Source of the DNA: Acuticoccus sp965213555
GTDB lineage: Bacteria; Pseudomonadota; Alphaproteobacteria; Rhizobiales; Amorphaceae
Direction: 5' to 3'
Assembly (NCBI RefSeq): GCF_965213555.1
Contig: NZ_OZ243890.1
Coordinates: 1,178,001-1,242,000, forward strand
DNA length: 64,000 nt
Position 1 is the stretch's first letter. Each line of letters starts with the position of its first letter. The translations under genes were made by a program, and so were the position numbers. The notes beneath the pieces were generated by a model, which saw only the letters and a program-made list of their open reading frames with translations, did not search any database and was not told where the DNA came from. Of this stretch, positions 1 to 8,208 are shown piece by piece.

Positions 1-755
1 TGGTGTGGCGCCGCATGGCCTACTTCGGCGACGCCACGGCCCACGCCGCCATCCTCGGCGTGGCGCTCGCGCTCGCGCTCAACATCTCGCTGTTCGTGGG
101 CGTCGTCGCGGTGTCGCTCCTGATGGCCGCGACGGTCTCGGGGCTTTCCGGCCGGGGCGTCGCAATGGACACGATGCTGGGTGTTCTTGCCCACACCGCG
201 CTCGCCGCGGGGCTCGTCGCCGTCTCGTTCCTCGTCGGCGTCAGGATGGACCTCGTCGCCTACCTCTTCGGCGACATCCTGGCGGTGAAGCGCACCGACT
301 TGGCTGTGATCTATGGCGGCGCGGCGCTCGTCGTCGGCCTTCTTGCGTGGCGCTGGTCGGCGCTTCTCACGTCCACCCTCAATCCAGACCTTGCCGGGGC
401 GAGCGGCATCGATGCCGGACGCGAACAGCTCGTGCTGACCTTGGCGCTCGCCATCACGGTGGCCGTCGCCATCAAGGTGGTCGGCGCGATCCTCATCGCC
501 TCGATGCTGATCATCCCTGCCGCCGCCGCCCGCCCCCTCTCGCGCACGCCTGAAGCCATGGCCGTCCTCGCCGCACTCTTCGGAGCCATCGCCGCGCTCG
601 GTGGCCTCTGGGGGTCCTTCCACTTCGACACGCCGACAGGGCCGACGATCGTGGTCACGGCATCGACGTTATGCGCGGCGACGATGATCATCGGGGCCAT
701 CCGCCGAGCCGTCGAGGCAAGTTCGTCGAACGCGGCGGACCCGAGACACAGATGA
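1..755 (+). CDS. znuB: Metal ABC transporter permease, ZnuB/MntB type (5' partial)
   Basis: Inner-membrane permease of an ABC-3 family transporter that brings zinc (or manganese) from a periplasmic binding protein into the cytoplasm. The visible 250 residues contain about seven hydrophobic segments and the family signature region around MAYFGDATAHAAILGVALA near the start, which normally lies some 25-35 residues into the protein. The true start is therefore just outside the window. The C-terminal segments carry GAILIASMLIIPAAAARPLS, typical of ZnuB. The partner ATPase and binding protein would lie upstream. The metal cannot be read from the sequence, and manganese or iron relatives look alike. 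Confidence 0.85.
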   Translation, partial: VWRRMAYFGDATAHAAILGVALALALNISLFVGVVAVSLLMAATVSGLSGRGVAMDTMLGVLAHTALAAGLVAVSFLVGVRMDLVAYLFGDILAVKRTDLAVIYGGAALVVGLLAWRWSALLTSTLNPDLAGASGIDAGREQLVLTLALAITVAVAIKVVGAILIASMLIIPAAAARPLSRTPEAMAVLAALFGAIAALGGLWGSFHFDTPTGPTIVVTASTLCAATMIIGAIRRAVEASSSNAADPRHR

Positions 756-981
756 TGTCGTCGATCACGACCCCGCTCGAGATGAGCCGCGCCCCTCCGG
801 TATGCCTCCCGCTCGGCCTTGCGCTTGGTGAAGCGTCCATCGTCCGCGACTGACAGGGCCCCGGGAGTGTCCCCGCTCCGAGCTGGACCCTGTCCGTGTC
901 GTGGTCCCGTTGGGACCCGGGCGCCGACGGCGAGCGGGGCGGTTGAGCTTGCCGGCCGTCCGGGCTACGCCCCTCGGGTAG

Positions 982-1057
982 GCGCCTGTAGCTCAGCTGG
1001 TAGAGCATCCGACTTTTAATCGGCAGGTCGTGGGTTCGAGTCCCACCGGGCGTACCA
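982..1057 (+). tRNA. tRNA-Lys (anticodon TTT)
   Basis: A 76-nt cloverleaf can be folded by eye: acceptor arms at 982-988 and 1047-1053 with two G-U pairs, D arm stems gctc/gagc, anticodon loop cttttaa at 1013-1019, T arm with ttcgagt loop, discriminator A at 1054 and genomically encoded CCA at 1055-1057. The anticodon TTT reads lysine AAA/AAG codons. The top pair of the anticodon stem (T1008-C1024) is a mismatch; the rest pairs well. The 226 bases before it, after the permease gene, show no other gene. Confidence 0.93.
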
Positions 1058-1180
1058 CAGCCTTGAGATCCTTATCGAATGCGACCTCTGATGCTACAGA
1101 GCCATGGTCGCGTGCGGTTGATGCATCAGCACACGGTGCCTTAGTTCGACCGATGCAACAACGGTCCGACGGGCGCGAGC

Positions 1181-2446
1181 TCACCAGGTGTCGATGAACC
1201 CTCGACGCTCGCCCCGACGAGGCTCGCCCGCTGCACGCGCGCCGGCCACGATCATCCGGCGGGTCTCCACCGGGTCGATCACCGCGTCGATCTCGAGGCC
1301 AGAGGCGTAGCTCACCGCCTTGCCCTTGGCGTAGAGCTCACCCAGAAGGCGCTCGTAGAGCCCCTCGCGCGCGGCGGGGTCGGCCTCCGCGTCGAGCTCG
1401 CGGCGGTAGCCGAGCCGCACTGCGCCCTCGAGGCCCATGCCGCCGAACTCGCCCGTCGGCCAGCTCACGGTGAACGCCGCCCTGTGGAAGCTGCCGCCCA
1501 GCATGGCCATGGCGCCGAGCCCGTACCCCTTGCGCAGCACGACGCCGAACATCGGCACCGTGAGCGCCGCGCCGGTGACGAACATGCGGCACACGTGCCG
1601 CACCAGGCCGGTGCGCTCCGCCTCGGGACCCACCATGAAGCCCGGCGTGTCGACCAGCGAGACGAGGGGCAGGCCGAACGCGTCGCATAGCTGCATGAAG
1701 CGCGCCGCCTTGTCCGCCGCGGGGGCGTCGATGGCCCCGCCGAGGTGCCGCGAGTTGTTGGCGATGAGGCCGAACGGGCGCCCCTCGATCCGCACCAGCG
1801 CCGTCACCATGCCGATGCCGAACTCACGGCGCAGCTCCAGCACCGAGCCCTCGTCCGCCAGCGCCGCGATGACGGTGCGCACCTCGTGGCTGCGCAGCCG
1901 GTTCTCCGGGATCGCCTGCCGCAGGATGCGCTGGTCCGGCTCGCTCCAGGTGGCGAGGCGGCCTTGGAAGTAGCCGAGGTACTGTCTGGCCGCCCGGCAC
2001 GCCTCCCGCTCGTCCGCCACGCGCACGTCGACGACGCCGTTGGGCGACTGGACCGCCGTCGGCCCGACCTCCTCCGCGGCGTACGCACCGAGCCCGCCGC
2101 CCTCGATCATGGCGGGCCCGGCCATGCCGATGCTTGCGCCCTCGTCCGCGATGATGACGTCGCAGCAGCCGCGAGCGCCGCGTTGCCCGCGAAGCACCGC
2201 CCAGAGACGACGCCGACCAGCGGGACCTTCCCGGACAGCGCCGCGAACCGGCCGAAGGTCGGGTTGTCGAGCCCCGCGATGGACACCCGCTCCGTCTCGC
2301 CAGGACGCCCGCCGCCACCCTCGGCGAACAGGATGACGGGGAGCGACAGGTCGCCGGCGAGGCCGAAGATGCGGTCCGTCTTGCGGTGGTTGCGCTGCCC
2401 CTGGGTGCCGGCGAGCACCATGTAGTCGTAGAGCGCGAGCGCGCAC
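1181..2446 (-). CDS. Acyl-CoA carboxylase carboxyltransferase, C-terminal part (separated by frameshift)
   Basis: C-terminal portion of a biotin-dependent carboxyltransferase that moves CO2 from carboxybiotin to an acyl-CoA. Genuine homology runs from about 2175 down to 1181: GCCDVIIADEGASIGMAGPA, then NNSRHLGGAIDAPAADKAAR, the LVDTPGFMVGPEAE acyl-CoA pocket, and KGYGLGAMAMLGGSF. Upstream of about 2176 this frame is out-of-frame sequence and should be ignored; the family continues in the next frame (2107-2850). Restoring one base near 2173-2178 joins them. It lies in the same frame as the biotin carboxylase at 2750-4438, because the two indels compensate. Acyl substrate (acetyl, propionyl, methylcrotonyl or other) unknown. 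Confidence 0.75.
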   Translation of the reverse strand: MRARALRLHGARRHPGAAQPPQDGPHLRPRRRPVAPRHPVRRGWRRASWRDGAGVHRGARQPDLRPVRGAVREGPAGRRRLWAVLRGQRGARGCCDVIIADEGASIGMAGPAMIEGGGLGAYAAEEVGPTAVQSPNGVVDVRVADEREACRAARQYLGYFQGRLATWSEPDQRILRQAIPENRLRSHEVRTVIAALADEGSVLELRREFGIGMVTALVRIEGRPFGLIANNSRHLGGAIDAPAADKAARFMQLCDAFGLPLVSLVDTPGFMVGPEAERTGLVRHVCRMFVTGAALTVPMFGVVLRKGYGLGAMAMLGGSFHRAAFTVSWPTGEFGGMGLEGAVRLGYRRELDAEADPAAREGLYERLLGELYAKGKAVSYASGLEIDAVIDPVETRRMIVAGARAAGEPRRGERRGFIDTW

Positions 2447-2850
2447 TGCGCTCGCTCAGGCCCGAACAGCGCGGCGTTCACCGTCCCCGTCCCGGTCACG
2501 ATGCCGTCGCCGGAGGTGTTGGCGACGAGGTCGTCCATCGTCCGCCGCGCCCGCTGCGCCGCGACGGCGAACGCGCCGTACTCCACGAAGCTGCCCGGGT
2601 CGATGAGGTCGGCAAGGTTCTCCCGCGCCGTGCGTTGGCCCCTCGCGTGGCGCCGCGCCACCGCCTCGGGGCGGCCCTCGTCGAGCCCGACCGCGGCGCG
2701 GGCGAACACCTCCGCAAGGTCCGGACGGATGGCCTCGAGGTCGGCCTCCTCAGTGGCGTCCGCCTCCGCCTCGGCGTGCTCGGCGGGCTCCAGCGTCAGG
2801 ATCGGCGCTCCCTTCGCGCAGCGCCTCTCCCACGCGGGCGAGGACGGCAA
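2107..2850 (-). CDS. Biotin carrier end plus carboxyltransferase N-terminal part (middle segment of frameshifted fusion)
   Basis: Middle segment of the same carboxylase. Real coding runs from about 2820 (GAPILTLEPAEHAEAEADAT, the last strand of the biotinyl domain and a linker) through the carboxyltransferase N-domain to GRCFAGNAAL near 2178. The ORF's first ten residues and its last twenty or so are out-of-frame spill-over. This shows that biotin carboxylase, biotin carrier and carboxyltransferase were one ~1,085-residue polypeptide spanning 4438 to 1181, like the fused acetyl-CoA carboxylase family proteins. As written, three ORFs result. Either base errors or a recently inactivated gene; the excellent conservation in all three pieces favours errors. 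Confidence 0.7.
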   Translation of the reverse strand: MPSSPAWERRCAKGAPILTLEPAEHAEAEADATEEADLEAIRPDLAEVFARAAVGLDEGRPEAVARRHARGQRTARENLADLIDPGSFVEYGAFAVAAQRARRTMDDLVANTSGDGIVTGTGTVNAALFGPERAQCALALYDYMVLAGTQGQRNHRKTDRIFGLAGDLSLPVILFAEGGGGRPGETERVSIAGLDNPTFGRFAALSGKVPLVGVVSGRCFAGNAALAAAATSSSRTRAQASAWPGPP

Positions 2851-4438
2851 GAACGGTGCCCGCCGTCGGCGCTGACACCACGTGCTGCATCTTCATCGCC
2901 TCCAGCACGGCGACTTGACGACCGGCGCCCACCACGTCGCCGACGGCAACGTCCACGGTGACCAGCGTCGCCTGCATCGGCGCGCGGACGGTGCCGGCAT
3001 CGCCGGGCCCGGCGTCGATGGATGCGGCCTCGCGCCGCTCGGCCTCGGGCAAGGGGGCCAGCGCCTCGGCGGCCATGGCGAGCTCGGCGGCATGGGCCTC
3101 GACGAAGCCCGTGGTGATCGCGTTGGCGCCGACCTCGGGTCGCGCGAGGAGCGCTCGCAGCCAAGCGATGTTGGTCCCCGGACCCTCGACGACGAACTCG
3201 CCGAGCGCCCGCTCGGCCTTGGCGACGGCGGCGGCGTAGCCGTCCTCGCTGCGCACGACGACCTTGGCGAGGAGGCTGTCGAAGCGCGGCGACGGATCGG
3301 TGCCGGCACCCGCGTAGCCGTCGACGCGCACGCCGGGACCGGACGGCGCCTCGTAGCGGGTGATCGGGCGGACCGCCGAGCGCGCCTCCCCCGACGCGTC
3401 CATCCGCTCCATGGCGACGCGGGCCTGCAGCGCGGTGCCGCGCAGCCTGCCGATCCTGTCCTGGGACAGTCCGAGGTCGGCGAGGCTGGCACCCGTGGCG
3501 ATCACGAGCTGCAGCCGCACGAGGTCGAGCCCGAACACCTCCTCGGTCACCGTGTGCTCCACCTGGATGCGCGGGTTCGCCTCGATGAAGGCCGGCTCGG
3601 GCGCGAGGAGGAACTCGAACGTGCCGAGGCTGCGATAGGTGTCGCTCGCGGCCATGGCGCAGGCCCAGCCGGTGAGCCGGTCGCGCAGCGCAGGGCCGAT
3701 CGACGGGCTCGGTGCGACCTCGATCAGCTTCTGGTGCCGGCGCTGCAACGTGCACTCGCGCTCGCCGAGGTGGACGACGGCACCGGTGCCGTCGCCGAGC
3801 ACCTGCACCTCCACGTGCCGCGCGTCGGGCAGGAAGCGCTCCACCGTGAGGGACGGGTCGCCAAAGGCGGCGTCCGCCTCGGCGGCGCAGCGCGACCAGG
3901 CGGCCTCGAGCTCCGAGGCGCCGCGCACGACGCGCATGCCGCGCCCCCCGCCGCCGGCGACCGCCTTGACCATCGCCGCCTCGCCGTCGCCGAGGTCGCG
4001 CAGGAAGGTGTCGGCATCCTCGAGGCTCGTCGCACCGACCGTGCCCGGGACGACCGGCACGCCGAGCGCCTCCGCTCGCGCCTTCGCCGCCACCTTGTCG
4101 CCGAACAGGGCGAGCGAGGATGGCCGAGGGCCGACGAAGACGAGCCCGGCGGCCTCGCAGGCCCGGGCGAACGCCGCGCTCTCCGACAGGAAGCCGTAGC
4201 CGGGATGGACGGCGTCGCAGCCCGCCTGCTGCGCCGCCCGCACGAGCGCATCGAGGTCGAGGTAGGCCGCCGGACCCTCGGCCGGAAGCGCGACCGCCGC
4301 GTCCGCGCGGCGCACGTGGGGGCTCGATGCGTCGTCGGCGGAGTGCACGGCGACGGTGCCGATCCCCACCTCCGCGGCCGTGCGGGCAATCCGCACGGCG
4401 ATCTCGCCGCGGTTGGCGATGAGGAGCCGCGTGATCAA
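2750..4438 (-). CDS. Biotin carboxylase with biotinyl (BCCP) domain, N-terminal part of a fused acyl-CoA carboxylase
   Basis: ATP-dependent biotin carboxylase. The start MITRLLIANRGEIAVRI is the canonical family N-terminus. The ATP-grasp glycine loop AGGGGRGMR lies at residues 161-169, EANPRIQVEH with the catalytic region at 286-295, and the biotinyl domain at about 485-545 with biotinylated Lys in EAMKM (K516). After ALREG (about residue 542) the frame goes wrong: the sequence reads gaagggagcg where one G fewer would give EGAPILTLEP, continuing into the carboxyltransferase. The last twenty residues of this ORF are therefore artefactual. Transcribed away from the divergent aminotransferase at 4753; the 314-base spacer (4439-4752) should hold both promoters, but no clear boxes are seen. 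Confidence 0.85.
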   Translation of the reverse strand: MITRLLIANRGEIAVRIARTAAEVGIGTVAVHSADDASSPHVRRADAAVALPAEGPAAYLDLDALVRAAQQAGCDAVHPGYGFLSESAAFARACEAAGLVFVGPRPSSLALFGDKVAAKARAEALGVPVVPGTVGATSLEDADTFLRDLGDGEAAMVKAVAGGGGRGMRVVRGASELEAAWSRCAAEADAAFGDPSLTVERFLPDARHVEVQVLGDGTGAVVHLGERECTLQRRHQKLIEVAPSPSIGPALRDRLTGWACAMAASDTYRSLGTFEFLLAPEPAFIEANPRIQVEHTVTEEVFGLDLVRLQLVIATGASLADLGLSQDRIGRLRGTALQARVAMERMDASGEARSAVRPITRYEAPSGPGVRVDGYAGAGTDPSPRFDSLLAKVVVRSEDGYAAAVAKAERALGEFVVEGPGTNIAWLRALLARPEVGANAITTGFVEAHAAELAMAAEALAPLPEAERREAASIDAGPGDAGTVRAPMQATLVTVDVAVGDVVGAGRQVAVLEAMKMQHVVSAPTAGTVLAVLARVGEALREGSADPDAGARRARRGGGGRH

Positions 4439-4752
4439 GCGGCCAGCTCGACATCCGCGGACGAGCGCGCTGGCTGCCGCACCGCCCTGCCAAGCCCCGG
4501 TCGCGCAGCGGCCGCCTTGCCCAGTCCGGCCATGCCGCGCGTCCCGCTCAACGTTGCCCCCTCAAGCTGCTGTCCGACGGTCCCGGCAACGCTCGGCCGG
4601 CGACGCCTCAGCCCAAGCATAGGCGTCGCGGCCCGCTTCATAAAGCCAGCGGTGCCGGATGCAGGACGGCAACCGAGCGCTGCATGCTTCCCTCGTCGGG
4701 CGATCCCCCGCACACTGGGGCGACGGCGAACCGAAGGCGAGGCAAGACGATC

Positions 4753-6072
4753 ATGCGAAACATCCCGCTGAACGAGGCGCTCGTCGAGGCGCGCCAGACC
4801 TACGCAGCGTCACGGCCGCGGACGCAGGCGGTGCACGAGGCAGCCTGCGCGCACCTGCCCGGCGGCAACACGCGCTCGGTGCTCTACCACGGGCCGTTCC
4901 CGATGCGGGTCGAGCGCGGCGAGGGGCCATACCTGTTCGACGTGGACGGGCATCGCCTCGTCAACCTCCTCGGTGAGTACACCGCCGGCGTCTTCGGCCA
5001 CTCCCATCCCGTGATCCGGCGGGCGCTGGAGGAGGCGATCGCCGACGGGCTCAACCTCGGCGCCCACACCGTCGCCGAGGCCGAGCTCGCCGCCCTTGTC
5101 ACCGCACGCTTCCCCACGATGGAGCAGCTTCGCTTCACCAACTCCGGCACCGAGGCGAACCTGATGGCGGTGTCGACGGCCCGCCACGTCACCGGGCGCA
5201 GCAAGGTCATGGTGATCAACGGCGGCTACCACGGCGGGCTGTTGTACTTCGGCGGCGGCGGCATCCCCATCAACGCACCCTTCCCGTTCGTCCTCGCGCC
5301 CTACAACGACGCCGCCACGGCCTGCCGGCTCGTCGAGGAGCACGCCGACGACCTCGCCTGCGTGCTCGTCGAGCCCATGATGGGGTCCGGCGGCTGCATC
5401 CCCGCTGCGCCGGGGTTCCTCGCGTCGCTTCGCGAGGCGACGACGAGTGCGGGCGCGCTCCTCATCCTCGACGAGGTCATGACGTCGCGCTTCGGCCGGC
5501 ACGGCGGCGGAGCCCTCGCCGGCGTGACGGCGGACCTCATGACGCTCGGCAAGTGGGTCGGCGGCGGGATGTCGTTCGGCGCCTTCGGCGGACGGGCGGA
5601 CATCATGGCGATCTACGACCCGACCGCCGAAGGCGCGATCCCCCACGCCGGGACCTTCAACAACAACGTCCTCTCCATGCGCGCCGGCATCGCCGCCCTC
5701 GCCGAGGCGTTCACGCCGGACGTCGCGGAGGCTTTGCACGCCCGCGGCGAGGCGCTCCGCGGGAGGATGAACGCGGTCTTCGAACAGCACCACGTCGGCA
5801 TGAGCCTCACCGGGATCGGCTCGCTGATGACGATCCACGCGACGGCCAGCCCGGTGAACTCCCCCGCGGACCTTGCCACCGCCGACGACGGCGCGAAGGA
5901 GCTCGTCTTCCTCGACCTCCTCGAGCGTGGCTACTACGTGGCGCGGCGCGGCTTCATCGCGCTGTCCGTGGCGCTGGGCGAGGCCGAGCTCGACGGCTTC
6001 GTCGACGCCGTGGAGGACGTCGTGCGGCACCGCCGCGCGGTGCTGCCGTCGCGCCTCGCCGCGGCGGCCTGA
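4753..6072 (+). CDS. Class III PLP-dependent aminotransferase (glutamate-1-semialdehyde aminomutase-like)
   Basis: Cytosolic PLP enzyme of the acetylornithine/GSA aminotransferase fold. I chose ATG 4753 (MRNIPLNEALVEARQ); the open frame extends to 4684, but those residues are unlike the family. Visible motifs: FTNSGTEANLMAVSTARHVT (cofactor phosphate cup), GGYHGG, LILDEVMTSRFG with the PLP-binding Asp, and TLGKWVGGGM with the Schiff-base Lys. Length 439 residues fits. Because it lacks hem-gene neighbours and is divergent from an acyl-CoA carboxylase, it more likely serves catabolism or a special amine than heme synthesis; the substrate is not readable. Confidence 0.85.
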   Translation: MRNIPLNEALVEARQTYAASRPRTQAVHEAACAHLPGGNTRSVLYHGPFPMRVERGEGPYLFDVDGHRLVNLLGEYTAGVFGHSHPVIRRALEEAIADGLNLGAHTVAEAELAALVTARFPTMEQLRFTNSGTEANLMAVSTARHVTGRSKVMVINGGYHGGLLYFGGGGIPINAPFPFVLAPYNDAATACRLVEEHADDLACVLVEPMMGSGGCIPAAPGFLASLREATTSAGALLILDEVMTSRFGRHGGGALAGVTADLMTLGKWVGGGMSFGAFGGRADIMAIYDPTAEGAIPHAGTFNNNVLSMRAGIAALAEAFTPDVAEALHARGEALRGRMNAVFEQHHVGMSLTGIGSLMTIHATASPVNSPADLATADDGAKELVFLDLLERGYYVARRGFIALSVALGEAELDGFVDAVEDVVRHRRAVLPSRLAAAA

Positions 6073-6101
6073 GCCTCGCGTGCGACCCATGCGACCAACT
6101 G

Positions 6102-6122
6102 GCCTCCCGCGGAACGGGAGGC
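6102..6122 (+). terminator. Possible terminator hairpin after the aminotransferase
   Basis: An 8-bp perfect stem (gcctcccg / cgggaggc) with a 5-nt loop begins 29 bases after the aminotransferase stop. No T-run follows, so it is only a candidate, perhaps Rho-assisted. Confidence 0.4.
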
Positions 6123-6161
6123 GTGGAGCGTCGTTCGCCGTCGCAACGATGGAGGTAGCTC

Positions 6162-6395
6162 ATGTCGAGCGGAGACAGGTCCGGGACGCAGGCCAAGCAC
6201 GACCCGAAGGACGTCGAGGACGCCCACACCACCGACCAGCTGCGCGCGGAGATCGATGCCGGTAAGACGGGCGACAAGAACGCCCACAACGACCCCTCGG
6301 CCGCTCCCCTCGGTGCGGACGCGGAGGCCGGCGGCCGGCCGACGCCGCGCGAGGACATCGAGGAGGCGCGAAGGAACGAGGTCCGCAAGGACTGA
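6162..6395 (+). CDS. Small hydrophilic hypothetical protein
   Basis: A 77-residue, strongly charged protein (rich in D, E, K, R, A) without hydrophobic segments, cysteines or a signal peptide. It is preceded by a near-perfect ribosome site, ggaggt at 6150-6155, well placed before ATG 6162, which is the best argument that it is translated. Composition with PTPREDIEEARRNEVRKD at the end suggests a disordered or helical cytosolic protein, perhaps a stress-type protein. I do not recognise a family. It is flanked by the aminotransferase hairpin upstream and the convergent gamma-glutamyltransferase gene downstream. Confidence 0.6.
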   Translation: MSSGDRSGTQAKHDPKDVEDAHTTDQLRAEIDAGKTGDKNAHNDPSAAPLGADAEAGGRPTPREDIEEARRNEVRKD

Positions 6396-6422
6396 CGGCT
6401 CGCACGCCACAAGGGCACGCGC

Positions 6423-8009
6423 TCAGATGACGACCGCGTGCCCGTCCTTGCGGGGATCCGAGCCGGCCGCGTAGACGTCGCCCCAGCGGGCGATGGCCTG
6501 GGCCCCGCCGAACGCGAACGCCGTGTTGGGCGCTTCGTGCACGACCTCGTGCCCGCGCGCCACGAGGCCCTCCACCGTCTCAGGCCGCATGTGCCGCTCC
6601 ACGGCGACGCGACGCCCGGCGAGGAAGCGGAAGCGCGGCGCGTCGATGGCCGACTGCAGCCCCTGCCCATAGCGCGCGATCCGGGTAATGAGCTGGGCGT
6701 GACCCTGCGGCTGGATCGGCCCACCCATCACACCGAACGCCATGAACGGCGCGCCTCCCCGGGTAACGAACCCCGGGATGATGGTGTGGAACGGCCGCTT
6801 GCCGGGACCGACGACGTTGGGGCTCGCCGGGTCGACGACGAACCCGGCGCCGCGGTTCTGCAGGCTGATGCCGTAGCGCTCGACGACGACGCCGGAGCCG
6901 AAGCCCATGTAGTTGGACTGGATGAAGGAGACCATCATCCCGTCCGCGTCCGCGGTCGTGAGGATCACGGTACCGCCGGCGAGCGGCAGCCCGGTCTCCG
7001 GCTCGCCGGCTCGGTCGGGGTCGATCAGCTTGGTGCGGGCGTCGAGGTAGGCGGGGTCCAGCATCTGGGCCGGCGTCACCTGCATGTGCGCTGGATCGGC
7101 GACGTGGGCGTGAAGGTCTGCGAACGCGAGCTTCACCGCCTCGATCATGAGGTGCATGGCCTCGACGCCGTCCGGATCGTCGGGCAGATCGAGCCGGTCG
7201 AGGATGCCGAGCGCGATGAGCGCGGCGATGCCCTGTCCGTTCGGACCGATCTCGTGGGTTTCCACCCCGTGGGCGGACATCGCCAGCGGCTCCACCCAGT
7301 CGGCGGTGTGGGCGGCGAGGTCCGCCTCGGTCATCGCGCCCCCCTCCGCCTGCGCACGGGCGGCGATCTCCCTCGCGATCGCCCCGGTGTAGAACTCCTC
7401 GCCCTTGGACCGTGCGATGAGCTCCAGCGCCTCGGCGGCCGCGGGCATGGCGAACACCTCCCCGGCCGCCGGCGCGTGCCCGCGCGGCATGAAGGTCGGC
7501 GCGAAGCCCGGCTGCCCCGACAGCCGCTCGGTCTGGTTCGCCCACGAGGCCGCGGTAACGGGCCCGACTCCGTAGCCGTCCCGAGCGATGCGGATGGCGT
7601 CCTCGAGGAGGTCGGCGAACGGCAGCCGCCCGAACCGGTCCGACAGCGCGCGCCAGGCCGAGACCGCGCCGGGCACGGTGACGGTGTCCCAACCCTCGTG
7701 GGGCATCGTGGTGCGGCCGGAGAAGCGCTTCGCCGTCCAGCCCTGCGGCGAGCGCCCGCTGGCGTTGAGCCCGTGCAGCGCGGTCCCGTCCCAGACGAGC
7801 GCGAACGCGTCCGACCCGAGGCCGTTCGACACCGGTTCGGTCACCGTGAGCACGGCGGCGGTGGCGAGCGCCGCGTCGACGGCGTTGCCCCCGCGCCGCA
7901 GCGCGGCGATGCCAGCCTGGGCGGCGAGCGGTTCGGACGCCGCCACCGCGGCGCGGCCGAAGTTCGTCGAGCGGGCGGACGGATAGAGACTGCGCTGATG
8001 GAAGTTCAT
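6423..8009 (-). CDS. Gamma-glutamyltransferase family protein
   Basis: Ntn-hydrolase of the gamma-glutamyltranspeptidase family; members hydrolyse gamma-glutamyl bonds or act as cephalosporin acylases. Residues about 20-60 carry the family entry EPLAAQAGIAALRRGGNAVDAA, and the autoprocessing site is near GGTVILTTADADG (about residue 346), where a Thr becomes the new N-terminal nucleophile. The following SFIQSNYMGFGSGVVVERYGISLQNRG matches the small subunit. At 528 residues it has normal length and no obvious signal peptide, so it is probably cytoplasmic, unlike E. coli Ggt. Physiological substrate unknown. Confidence 0.85.
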   Translation of the reverse strand: MNFHQRSLYPSARSTNFGRAAVAASEPLAAQAGIAALRRGGNAVDAALATAAVLTVTEPVSNGLGSDAFALVWDGTALHGLNASGRSPQGWTAKRFSGRTTMPHEGWDTVTVPGAVSAWRALSDRFGRLPFADLLEDAIRIARDGYGVGPVTAASWANQTERLSGQPGFAPTFMPRGHAPAAGEVFAMPAAAEALELIARSKGEEFYTGAIAREIAARAQAEGGAMTEADLAAHTADWVEPLAMSAHGVETHEIGPNGQGIAALIALGILDRLDLPDDPDGVEAMHLMIEAVKLAFADLHAHVADPAHMQVTPAQMLDPAYLDARTKLIDPDRAGEPETGLPLAGGTVILTTADADGMMVSFIQSNYMGFGSGVVVERYGISLQNRGAGFVVDPASPNVVGPGKRPFHTIIPGFVTRGGAPFMAFGVMGGPIQPQGHAQLITRIARYGQGLQSAIDAPRFRFLAGRRVAVERHMRPETVEGLVARGHEVVHEAPNTAFAFGGAQAIARWGDVYAAGSDPRKDGHAVVI

Positions 8010-8091
8010 GGCACCATGATCGCAACGTCGTCGTGTCGTAACACCGGTGGCGGAGGCCTTCCACCACGCCTCAGCGGTGCCGCTCCGATCA

Positions 8092-8121
8092 TTGACATCT
8101 GCGGTTCATTGTTTAGCTACA
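8092..8121 (+). promoter_or_regulatory. Putative sigma-70 promoter of the DEAD-box helicase
   Basis: A consensus -35 TTGACA (8092-8097) is followed by -10-like GCTACA (8116-8121, 18-nt spacer) or TAGCTA (8114-8119, 16-nt spacer), in an AT-richer patch between divergently read genes. Transcription would leave a leader of about 80 nt before ATG 8209. Confidence 0.5.
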
Positions 8122-8208
8122 GTGTTGGATCGGCCGAGCCGAATGACCGCCGCGCGCCCATTGTCGCCGCGCCGCCAAGCAAGAGACAACCAAACCATTT
8201 CTGACCCG

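Noticed and set aside
2882..4771. 629-residue plus-strand open frame
   Set aside because: Antisense to the biotin carboxylase, which has unmistakable motifs.
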